A stretch of DNA of 6,809 nucleotides from Prolixibacteraceae bacterium (GTDB lineage Bacteria; Bacteroidota; Bacteroidia; Bacteroidales; Prolixibacteraceae): contig JAQIDF010000088.1 in NCBI GenBank assembly GCA_027858145.1, forward strand, positions 1-6,809. Direction: 5' to 3'. The notes below the pieces were generated by a model. That model made no database searches, was not told the DNA's origin, and saw only the letters and a program-made list of their open reading frames with translations. The position numbers and the translations under genes were made by a program. This document shows positions 1 to 4,963 of this stretch, piece after piece. The first letter of the stretch is position 1. Every line of letters starts with the position of its first letter.

Positions 1-758
1 CACATAATTTAAAGAATGCCGTACTTGATGCCATTTATTTGGCCGCGGTATTTAAAAAAGATTTGTGCTTGTTTGCCAATTATAAAAATGCGAAAGAAAA
101 AAAGCAACTGGAAGAACGCATCCAAAATTATGCTTCATTCATTCATAAAAGTATTCCCTCACTGACTTTCTCTACATTAATATTAAAAGGCAACCTAAAA
201 GAAATAATTATACCGCTTGGCAGCAAATATAACGGAATCATTCTGTGTTGCGGAAGTAAAGTAAGCAATAAGCTTTTGCAATCCTTTTACAAGTCACAGT
301 TTCCATTTTTCTTTTCATCTGATCGTGTTTCAGATTTTAAAAACGGAAAACTTAAAGCCATAACCGTTCCGGTTGATTTTAGGGAAAGCACAAAAGATGC
401 GCTGATATGGTCGAGTTATTTTGCCCGTTTTAATGATTCGTTTGTTCAATTGTTGGTTGCCAACGACCAAGCAGAACCCCAGCAAGACGGCAAGGTTAAA
501 AATAATCTTAACTCAGCTATCAATTTATTCGAAAAGATTAATTATACGCCTAAAATCAACAACAGCAAAAAAAGTAGCTGGAGCATACATAAAGAAGCAT
601 TTATTGAGAATTCAGATTTGGTCATTTTTTCGGGAAGTTACTATACTACTGTATTTGATAAGCTAATTGGATCATTTGAAAAGCGACTTATCAACAAACA
701 TACAACACCGGTATTGCTTACAAATCCCCGTATCGAGAATTATTTTCTTTGTGATTAA
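1..758 (+). CDS. Universal stress protein, tandem UspA domains (5'-truncated by window edge)
   Basis: The reading frame is open from base 3 to the TAA at 756-758. A TTG at 39 could be read as a start, but the codons before it (reading H-N-L-K-N-A-V-L-D-A-I-Y) continue the first helix of a UspA fold, so the gene begins outside the window. About 251 residues are visible. Two-domain Usp proteins of Bacteroidota usually have 270-280, so roughly 20-30 N-terminal residues are missing. The second UspA domain starts near base 354 with the strand and helix ITVPVDFRESTKDAL. The C-terminus has the typical last strand TPVLLTNPR. The nucleotide-binding loop (family pattern G-2x-G-9x-G-S/T) is degenerate: the first G and the final GS are present but the middle G is Y. 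ATP binding is therefore doubtful. A cytosolic stress or regulatory role is inferred from the family only. Function in this organism is unknown. Confidence 0.82.
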   Translation, partial: HNLKNAVLDAIYLAAVFKKDLCLFANYKNAKEKKQLEERIQNYASFIHKSIPSLTFSTLILKGNLKEIIIPLGSKYNGIILCCGSKVSNKLLQSFYKSQFPFFFSSDRVSDFKNGKLKAITVPVDFRESTKDALIWSSYFARFNDSFVQLLVANDQAEPQQDGKVKNNLNSAINLFEKINYTPKINNSKKSSWSIHKEAFIENSDLVIFSGSYYTTVFDKLIGSFEKRLINKHTTPVLLTNPRIENYFLCD

Positions 759-786
759 GTGAACACATATTTTTTTCTATCAGTTT

Positions 787-838
787 ACGTTCGTCACAAC
801 AAAACAACCATTCATAAATAAAAAACAGCCATTCGTCA
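787..838 (+). promoter_or_regulatory. Three direct repeats, 21-bp period, LytTR-binding-site-like
   Basis: Three 10-bp motifs lie at 787-796 (ACGTTCGTCA), 808-817 (CCATTCATAA) and 829-838 (CCATTCGTCA). Their cores are exactly 21 bp apart, two helical turns, so all three face the same side of the DNA. LytTR-family response regulators bind pairs of 9-bp direct repeats about 21-22 bp apart with a consensus like [TA][AC][CA]GTTN[AT][TG]. TACGTTCGT (786-794) matches 8 of 9 positions, and ACCATTCAT (807-815) also matches 8 of 9. That a LytTR protein binds here is an inference. No such regulator is encoded in the window. Confidence 0.5.
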
Positions 839-853
839 AAACCTTAACAATTA

Positions 854-874
854 TGGCTATAGCCACCTTTTTTT
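854..874 (+). terminator. Weak terminator-like palindrome after the stress-protein gene
   Basis: The perfect palindrome TGGCTATAGCCA (854-865) is followed by CC and seven T (868-874). As an RNA hairpin it gives only a 4-bp stem with a TATA loop, so it would be a poor intrinsic terminator. It lies about 95 bp after the stress-protein stop codon and could end some of that transcription, or it could simply be a dyad. Confidence 0.25.
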
Positions 875-889
875 GAAAGATACTTTTAC

Positions 890-897
890 TAAATTTG
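890..897 (+). promoter_or_regulatory. Bacteroidota -7-type promoter element (TAnnTTTG)
   Basis: TAAATTTG at 890-897 is an exact match to the Bacteroidota primary-sigma -7 element TAnnTTTG. The nearest upstream TTTG (872-875) is only 14 bp away, against a usual spacing of about 19, so the -33 element is poor. Weak -33 elements are common at activator-dependent promoters, and the three repeats at 787-838 lie upstream on the same strand. Predicted transcription would start near 902-904. Confidence 0.35.
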
Positions 898-902
898 AAA
901 CA

Positions 903-981
903 CAATATAATTAATTACTCCCTTCCTGTTTTACAATCTTAAATCCCTAAAATGATCACTCCCCGGTGATCATTTTTTTTT
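903..981 (+). ncRNA. Candidate C-rich small RNA (about 80 nt) ending in an intrinsic terminator
   Basis: Between the TAnnTTTG element and the strong terminator there is room for a transcript of about 79 nt. It has no credible coding sequence; the only ATG (952) opens a five-codon frame inside the terminator stem. The stretch holds three UCCC motifs, at 919-922, at 944-947 and in the terminator loop at 960-963, which stand out in such AT-rich DNA. C-rich unpaired motifs are the targeting elements of some known bacterial sRNAs, such as the RsaE type of Firmicutes. The gap sits between convergent genes, so the signals are not needed as a promoter for either neighbour. This is a prediction from signals only, with no family match recognised. 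Confidence 0.33.
949..981 (+). terminator. Strong intrinsic terminator (stem 11 bp, nine-T run), possibly bidirectional
   Basis: AAAATGATCAC (949-959) pairs perfectly with GTGATCATTTT (966-976) around the 6-nt loop TCCCCG, and T continues to 981. On the + strand this is a textbook Rho-independent terminator. It can end the stress-protein transcript or the candidate small RNA. On the - strand the hairpin is the same, but it is followed only by TTTT and then AGGG. It lies 27 bp beyond the stop of the gene at 1008-1382, so it may also serve that gene, less efficiently. Confidence 0.85.
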
Positions 982-1011
982 GCATTCGATTTTATTTGCA
1001 TTCCGTTTTAC
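980..1011. repeat. Tandem 16-bp imperfect direct repeat
   Basis: Two adjacent 16-bp units, TTGCATTCGATTTTAT (980-995) and TTGCATTCCGTTTTAC (996-1011), agree at 13 of 16 positions. The second unit contains the stop codon of the minus-strand gene (1008-1010). It is probably a small local duplication. No function is apparent. Confidence 0.6.
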
Positions 1012-1382
1012 TCTTTTGATCCCCGAAAAAGAAATGACAGTAAACCTGAATCACCTTTACCGTCTTTATGCCCATCAGTTGCTTTCTCAAGCTCAATATC
1101 AATATCGGTGTTTGAGTTTAGAATAACCGTTATGGTTTTTTTCTTATACTTCTCCATTGAGTAGATTAATTCGTATTCGCCTTCAGCTAAGTGGAGTAAA
1201 TAATTACCATTTTGATCAGAAATAGTACCTGTTGTTGAGTTCTCAACAACCAAATCAACATTTTTAAGTTTTTTGCCCGTTTCTAATTCTGTAACTACCC
1301 CTTTTATGGTATATGTCTTCTGTGCCAACATTAAAAATGGTATGAACAAAATAAAAACGATTAGGGTGTGTTTTTTCATCAT
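1008..1382 (-). CDS. Small secreted protein with a carboxypeptidase-regulatory-like domain
   Basis: The protein has 124 residues. A signal peptide covers about residues 1-20, with two lysines, a hydrophobic core and cleavage after MLA. A single beta-sandwich domain of the carboxypeptidase regulatory-like (CarboxypepD_reg) type spans about 25-98. It shows the usual features: IKGVVTELETGKKLKNVDL, the turn GTISDQNGNYLL, and the GEYELIYS strand. The tail, about 99-124, is short and polar with a hydrophobic patch (LLSFLF). In Bacteroidota this domain usually sits at the N-terminus of TonB-dependent receptors. Here it stands alone, with no plug or barrel after it, so it is not a receptor. Translation may begin at either of the first two ATGs; no Shine-Dalgarno sequence is seen, as is normal for the phylum. 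It lies 102 bp after the five-gene operon and appears to have its own ECF-type promoter. A periplasmic or surface role is inferred; the function is unknown. Confidence 0.8.
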   Translation of the reverse strand: MMKKHTLIVFILFIPFLMLAQKTYTIKGVVTELETGKKLKNVDLVVENSTTGTISDQNGNYLLHLAEGEYELIYSMEKYKKKTITVILNSNTDIDIELEKATDGHKDGKGDSGLLSFLFRGSKE

Positions 1383-1418
1383 GACTATAAGTATTTGTGT
1401 TTTACATGGCTATACTTT

Positions 1419-1447
1419 ATAGACAGCTACAAAACACAAAGGGTTGC
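1419..1447 (-). promoter_or_regulatory. ECF-sigma-type promoter for the carboxypeptidase-regulatory-like gene
   Basis: Read on the minus strand, GCAACCC (1447-1441) is followed by GTCTAT (1424-1419), with 17 bp between AACC and GTC. An AAC-containing -35 and a GTC-containing -10 at 16-17 bp match the general ECF sigma pattern. Predicted transcription starts near 1411, about 30 nt before the ATG. Which sigma factor acts here cannot be told. Confidence 0.45.
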
Positions 1448-1484
1448 TTCGTTGATAAAAAAAAACCAGAAAAGATAATATGGG
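1443..1484 (-). terminator. Weak terminator-like element after the DUF2490 gene
   Basis: On the minus strand, straight after the DUF2490 stop, AACC and GGTT can form a 4-bp stem, followed by a run of nine T (plus-strand A at 1457-1465). The stem is very short, so at most partial termination is expected before the next gene's promoter. Confidence 0.22.
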
Positions 1485-2159
1485 TTAAAAGGAGTATTCA
1501 TAACCCAATCCCAGCACATTCGCATCAACAGGGCTGGAGATATTGAATTCATTTTCGAACATGTAAAATATATCAAATGATGAATTTGAAGAAATATCGT
1601 ACTGGAGGCCTGTTTTTAGCTTCCATTCATTTAATAAAGCTCCACCTTTTTTGTTCAAATGGTGAAACAACTCATACTTGACATAAGGTTCCATTTTGGT
1701 GCCAAACCAGCCATAATTAACCTTAACCGAGTAACGGCCAACAAGTTCAGAATTATCACCCCCCGAAATAAAGGCTATATCATCAGCACCATATTGCAAG
1801 GCGCCCTGAACGGTAAATTCAAAATCATCATAATTATATTCATAGTTCCCAAAAACAGAAAACCGTTGCTCAAACTCGCGGGAATTTCTCTTATTGTTAT
1901 ACGAAAAACGATATTTAGCACCTACCTTAACATCGTTAATTATTTCAACTTCAATTTCAGGTTCTAAAAATGTTTTATCAAACGAAGCAATATTTTTATC
2001 GAGCCGATATTCGTATTTCAACTTGAAATCAACATCATCAAATATTTCTGTCTCAATTCCTCCCGACAATCGAAGTTTATTATCGTATTGCTGAGCCATC
2101 ATTGCAACAGGTACCAAAAGAAATAACAAAATCAGGTTATTAATCTTCATCGTCATCAT
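1485..2159 (-). CDS. DUF2490-family outer-membrane beta-barrel protein
   Basis: The protein has 224 residues. A signal peptide ends at MMA-QQ near residue 22. The mature part is made of alternating polar and aromatic beta strands: FKLKYEYRL, VKVGAKYRFSY, FSVFGNYEYNY, MEPYVKYELF, LKTGLQYDI, FDIFYMFENEF. It finishes with a C-terminal phenylalanine after VLGLGYEYSF, as in outer-membrane barrels recognised by BamA. Overall pattern and length fit DUF2490, a family of small predicted barrels in Bacteroidota with no assigned function. The start is ambiguous: the frame opens with MMTM, and the fourth residue (ATG at 2150) gives a cleaner signal peptide, MKINNLILLF. The start lies inside the 3' end of the DUF4956 gene, a 20-bp overlap (11 bp if 2150 is used), so translation is probably coupled. 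It is the last gene of the operon. A pore or surface role for the system is inferred from position only. Confidence 0.85.
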   Translation of the reverse strand: MMTMKINNLILLFLLVPVAMMAQQYDNKLRLSGGIETEIFDDVDFKLKYEYRLDKNIASFDKTFLEPEIEVEIINDVKVGAKYRFSYNNKRNSREFEQRFSVFGNYEYNYDDFEFTVQGALQYGADDIAFISGGDNSELVGRYSVKVNYGWFGTKMEPYVKYELFHHLNKKGGALLNEWKLKTGLQYDISSNSSFDIFYMFENEFNISSPVDANVLGLGYEYSF

Positions 2160-2799
2160 CGGTTATATCATCGTCGTCGGCCAGGTTTTCATAGTTTTCA
2201 TCTTCGTAATAATAAATATTTACGCGTGCTGTATCTCTCAGGAAATCAATTTTACCCACTTCAAAACGATTAATTTTCAAACCGGTACGCTCCTCCAAAT
2301 CTTCATGCATTTCAGACCTGTTTTCAGGCTTTACCAGCTCAATCTTTTCGTAATTTATCGCTTTGCGTGATTCATGCCTGAGCATCATCATTTTCTCAAG
2401 TCCGTAAGTTACTGCCAGCAAAAGTGCATTGGTTATAAAAAGCTCGGCATAGCTGATTTTTTTATTCGACAATGCGTTAATTACAGAAATCCCAATAACC
2501 AGGAAGAGATAGGTCATTTCCTTGATGGGAATTTGCCGGGTACGATACCGGATGATTCCGAAGATGGCAAACAAGCCTAAAGCAAATCCCAGCTCAAGCT
2601 TTACATTTTCGAGTAAAAAGCACAATAAAAAAACTACGGTTGAGATAAGAATGTATGTAAAAAGATAATCACGGCGTTGCCTTACCCTGTAATAAAGAAA
2701 TCGTACAGCAATAAATACAACGATAAAGTTAAGGGCAAACCGAAGTAATAACTCAAAAAAATCATCAACGTCAATCAAATCAATATTAAAAATTTCCAT
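2140..2799 (-). CDS. DUF4956 polytopic membrane protein, partner of the VTC-type polymerase
   Basis: The protein has 219 residues. The N-terminal 135 residues are membrane-embedded, with hydrophobic segments at about 16-37, 45-63, 70-84, 95-110 and 116-134. The family's most conserved block is present at 71-99: GFALGLFAIFGIIRYRT, then IPIKEMTYLF. Its arginines and lysine lie near the membrane and could contact a polyanion. A soluble region follows (about 140-205). The last 12 residues are almost all acidic (DDDDITDDDDED). DUF4956 genes are often found beside VTC-domain polymerase genes in bacteria, and this one lies 23 bp downstream of one. In yeast, the VTC catalytic domain is joined to membrane helices that take the polyphosphate chain across the membrane. 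By analogy DUF4956 may be the membrane or translocation part, but this is inference. The acidic end is unusual and may gate or repel polyanion, or bind metal. Confidence 0.88.
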   Translation of the reverse strand: MEIFNIDLIDVDDFFELLLRFALNFIVVFIAVRFLYYRVRQRRDYLFTYILISTVVFLLCFLLENVKLELGFALGLFAIFGIIRYRTRQIPIKEMTYLFLVIGISVINALSNKKISYAELFITNALLLAVTYGLEKMMMLRHESRKAINYEKIELVKPENRSEMHEDLEERTGLKINRFEVGKIDFLRDTARVNIYYYEDENYENLADDDDITDDDDED

Positions 2800-2822
2800 T
2801 CTCAGTCAGGTTTGTTTTGTTC

Positions 2823-3590
2823 TTATTTCGCTAACGTGCGTAGCTTCTGTTTAAATAAATTATTCTTCACTTCAGGATTTAACAATGCCAGCCCCATGCA
2901 GTATTTACTATAACTCATTGATTTAATCCGCATATTATTCAATTTTTGTATAAAAGGCGATTGTGCCTTATTGTCTCGATCGGTTTTGATCTCTGCAATA
3001 CAGGTATCATTATTTATCCTTTGTGATTTATATTTTAAATCGGTGAATTTTATTTTATAATCAAGTGTTATTCGTTCTTTAAAATTTTTGTTCACCAGCG
3101 TCACCCTTATAAAATTATTTCCAAGTGTTGGCGTTAAAAACTCAGAATTGTAGGGAGAATACGACCCAATAAATTTTTTGGATGTACTACATGTGTTTAT
3201 ATTATGACTTTCCATACGTTCAATACGGTTTTTAATGGTTTCGCCTTTGTTATTTTTACGCTTTACCTCCAAAAACTCCTGATCGGAATATACATACTTC
3301 CTGATCCGGACTTTGTGCCGGTTTTGCTTTCCATTGTGGTGCAAGTGATACATCACGTAATCGTCGGTATCAAAATATGTAGTTTCGTATATCTGTTCAC
3401 GTTCATTTTCAATTTCAACAATATAATAATTGTCAACAACGGCATGTAACAGCTCATCGAGGTGCTTTACCGGAAAAATAAATTTAGTGTCGGTCCGGCG
3501 CATTAAACGCACCGATTCCATTTGATCGAGCCCAATGAAACCGAACAGATAAATAATATGATGTAACTTATTTTCTAAACTCATATTCAT
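2823..3590 (-). CDS. VTC-domain polyphosphate polymerase (triphosphate tunnel metalloenzyme fold)
   Basis: The protein has 255 residues, essentially one VTC domain. The family's basic tunnel residues can be followed: RRTDTKF (R31, R32, K36), RHKVRIRKY (R91, K93, R95, R97), FLEVKRK (E108, K110), RITLD (R173, D177), IAEIKTD (E200, K202) and SKY near the end (K229). This pattern matches yeast Vtc4, which makes polyphosphate from ATP using divalent metal. There is no SPX sensor domain and no membrane segment, so a separate membrane partner is needed, presumably the DUF4956 protein downstream. The chosen start (ATG 3590, or ATG 3584 two codons later) overlaps the previous gene by 23 bp. Starting at M24 would remove the overlap but would delete most of the conserved N-terminal helix (LDQMESVRLM), so the longer form is preferred. 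Product and direction of chain export are inferred. Related VTC proteins might make other NTP-derived products. Confidence 0.88.
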   Translation of the reverse strand: MNMSLENKLHHIIYLFGFIGLDQMESVRLMRRTDTKFIFPVKHLDELLHAVVDNYYIVEIENEREQIYETTYFDTDDYVMYHLHHNGKQNRHKVRIRKYVYSDQEFLEVKRKNNKGETIKNRIERMESHNINTCSTSKKFIGSYSPYNSEFLTPTLGNNFIRVTLVNKNFKERITLDYKIKFTDLKYKSQRINNDTCIAEIKTDRDNKAQSPFIQKLNNMRIKSMSYSKYCMGLALLNPEVKNNLFKQKLRTLAK

Positions 3591-3978
3591 AGGTGCGCCG
3601 TTGTTTTAAACGGTCTTTATAATCGTAATATAATTTTTCAACTTTCAATCCATTTTCGTACACACTAAAAACACGTTCAATTTGTTCGCCATCTTCGTCA
3701 AGTTCGAACTCTTCAATCAAATTGCCATTGTTATCGTATTTATATTTAAACCAATCATCAATCTCACTCCCCTGGTTATCGAAAGTTTTCTCTTCCACCA
3801 GTTCTCCTTTTACATTGAAGAATTCTTCTTTAAAAATTGACAATTCCTTTTCGCCATCTTCAATATCCTGCTCGTAATAACGACGCACTTCAATTCCTTT
3901 TTGAATAATTTCAGTTTTACTTTGCGCATATAAAACATTTGCACACAAAACAATCAAGGTTATTAACATTATACGCAT
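3568..3978 (-). CDS. Secreted YD-repeat-like protein of unknown function
   Basis: The protein has 136 residues. A signal peptide covers residues 1-18 (cleavage VLYA-QS). The mature part is highly charged and made of repeated short beta-hairpin units resembling YD/RHS or MORN-like repeats: FFNVKGELVEEKTF, FDNQGSEIDDWF, YKYDNNGNLIEEF, ELDEDGEQIERVF, YENGLKVEKLYYDY and YKDRLKQRRTYEY. The unit has the form aromatic-x(2-4)-(D/N)-x-G-x(2-4)-E. Such repeats build extended beta surfaces but do not define a function. The start is 2 bp after the stop of the lipoprotein gene and the end overlaps the VTC gene by 23 bp, so it is tightly built into the operon. It is expected in the periplasm, since it has no lipobox. 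No toxin domain is present. A role as a structural or partner protein in the envelope part of the system is a guess. Confidence 0.75.
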   Translation of the reverse strand: MRIMLITLIVLCANVLYAQSKTEIIQKGIEVRRYYEQDIEDGEKELSIFKEEFFNVKGELVEEKTFDNQGSEIDDWFKYKYDNNGNLIEEFELDEDGEQIERVFSVYENGLKVEKLYYDYKDRLKQRRTYEYEFRK

Positions 3979-3980
3979 AG

Positions 3981-4736
3981 CTATATCTTTTCAATTAATA
4001 ATTCATCTTCGATAGTAACAACCTGCCCCATTTCGGTTATTTCCACATCAACCGATACCACAATGTCGGCAGTACTGTTGCCACTAACATCCTCGGAATA
4101 TACATAAACGGTATATTTTCCGATTATCAAGTCCGGAAAAACAAATAATCCATCGCTACCGGTCCGTATTCTATCAACATAAAAATCTTCATCATTGTAC
4201 GTTAAATACACCTCCTGTTCCTGTGCAGGAGTAACATCTTTTATTATCAGGTTATCAGGTGTCGATTCGTTCTTGTAATTAATTAAACGAACCATTCCTT
4301 TAATTTTTGATGTGCCATCGTTCCAGTCCAGGGCTTTATAGGTATAAAGTGTATCAATATTGAAGCTTTGTGTTTTCCCGATGGAAACCTCATGAACAAT
4401 TTCTATATCATCAGCTGTCTCAAGTGATGTATCATCAGAATAATAATAAATTGTGTAGTCACCATTCCATAAATATTCAAATTTAAAATTCCCCGAATAA
4501 CTGGTTTCAACATCTTCATCAGCTAAATTGCTATTGCCAAACTGGAGATAAACATTTTCACCCTTTGCCGGACGCTCAAACTGAAAGACCGTAAAATCTT
4601 TATTGTAATATTTTTCGACAAGAACACCCTCAATACTACTATTTCCACCAATTCCTTCTTCCTGCACACACGAAACTGACAAGAATATCATTATTGAAAA
4701 AAATAAAGGATAAAATGTTAAACGATATTTCCTCAT
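3981..4736 (-). CDS. Lipoprotein with two related prealbumin/carboxypeptidase-regulatory-like domains
   Basis: The protein has 251 residues. A lipoprotein signal peptide ends in LSVSC, with Cys23 as the predicted lipidated residue. The residues after it (V-Q-E-E) resemble the acidic export signal that sends Bacteroidota lipoproteins to the cell surface. The mature protein has two related halves, about 34-135 and 143-251. Each begins with an (S)xI(E/K)G(V/M) strand, passes through a (N/E)VYL strand and a G-x-F-x-F turn, then GDYTIYYYSDD (92-102) or GKYTVYVYSED (206-216), and ends with a (E/D)VxIxxxQ strand. This is the layout of a carboxypeptidase-regulatory or SdrD-B-like beta sandwich, suggesting internal duplication. 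It is the first gene of the operon, 2 bp from the next. It may be a surface or periplasmic adhesion or scaffold component of the polymerase system. No catalytic motif is seen. Confidence 0.8.
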   Translation of the reverse strand: MRKYRLTFYPLFFSIMIFLSVSCVQEEGIGGNSSIEGVLVEKYYNKDFTVFQFERPAKGENVYLQFGNSNLADEDVETSYSGNFKFEYLWNGDYTIYYYSDDTSLETADDIEIVHEVSIGKTQSFNIDTLYTYKALDWNDGTSKIKGMVRLINYKNESTPDNLIIKDVTPAQEQEVYLTYNDEDFYVDRIRTGSDGLFVFPDLIIGKYTVYVYSEDVSGNSTADIVVSVDVEITEMGQVVTIEDELLIEKI

Positions 4737-4771
4737 ACTAACCTAAGTTAAACAGACTTTTATGCTCCTAC

Positions 4772-4798
4772 CAGAACTATTGTTCATAAAATCAACAA
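4772..4798 (-). promoter_or_regulatory. Possible promoter of the five-gene operon
   Basis: On the minus strand TAGTTCTG (4779-4772) matches the Bacteroidota -7 element TAnnTTTG at all defined positions but one. TTG (4798-4796) lies 16 bp upstream, a little short of the usual 19. Predicted start would be near 4766, giving a leader of about 30 nt. The sequence is AT-rich, so a chance match is quite possible. Confidence 0.25.
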
Positions 4799-4824
4799 CC
4801 ATTTATTTATCGTTATTATTTCAT

Positions 4825-4858
4825 TAAAAAAACAGATACGAAAATAATAGTTTTTTTA
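4825..4858. repeat. A7/T7 inverted repeat in the divergent promoter region
   Basis: TAAAAAAAC (4825-4833) and GTTTTTTTA (4850-4858) are perfect inverted repeats separated by 16 bp. The stem would be nearly all A-T, so a strong terminator is unlikely. The two A/T tracts may bend the DNA between the divergent operon and the GH2 gene. The rest of the gap 4737-4963 shows no RNA gene or clear operator. Confidence 0.4.
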
Positions 4859-4963
4859 TACTTTGAAGGAAGAACTGATGACTTATCATAAATTATTATT
4901 TAATTTTACAATTCAATTATCTAAAAAAAGCAATTATAGGTTTACACTTAAAAATACATAACT

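Noticed and set aside
759..1007. CRISPR-like array suggested by regularly spaced repeats
   Set aside because: The repeats are only 10 bp with 11-bp gaps, much shorter than CRISPR units, and no cas genes are present. Regulatory sites fit better.
1008..1382. N-terminal fragment of a broken TonB-dependent receptor
   Set aside because: The frame ends naturally with its own tail, and no plug or barrel sequence follows in any frame before the terminator.
1659..1967. 102-codon plus-strand frame opposite the DUF2490 gene
   Set aside because: The opposite strand encodes a convincing signal peptide and beta barrel. This frame is a shadow of it.
3568..3978. RHS-type toxin suggested by YD-like repeats
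   Set aside because: At 136 residues the protein has no toxin domain, no RHS core signature and no immunity gene beside it.
4937..4944. TAGGTTTA as a -7 promoter element for the GH2 gene
   Set aside because: It matches TAnnTTTG except the last base, but there is no TTG at a suitable distance upstream and the region is very AT-rich. The GH2 promoter is left unassigned.
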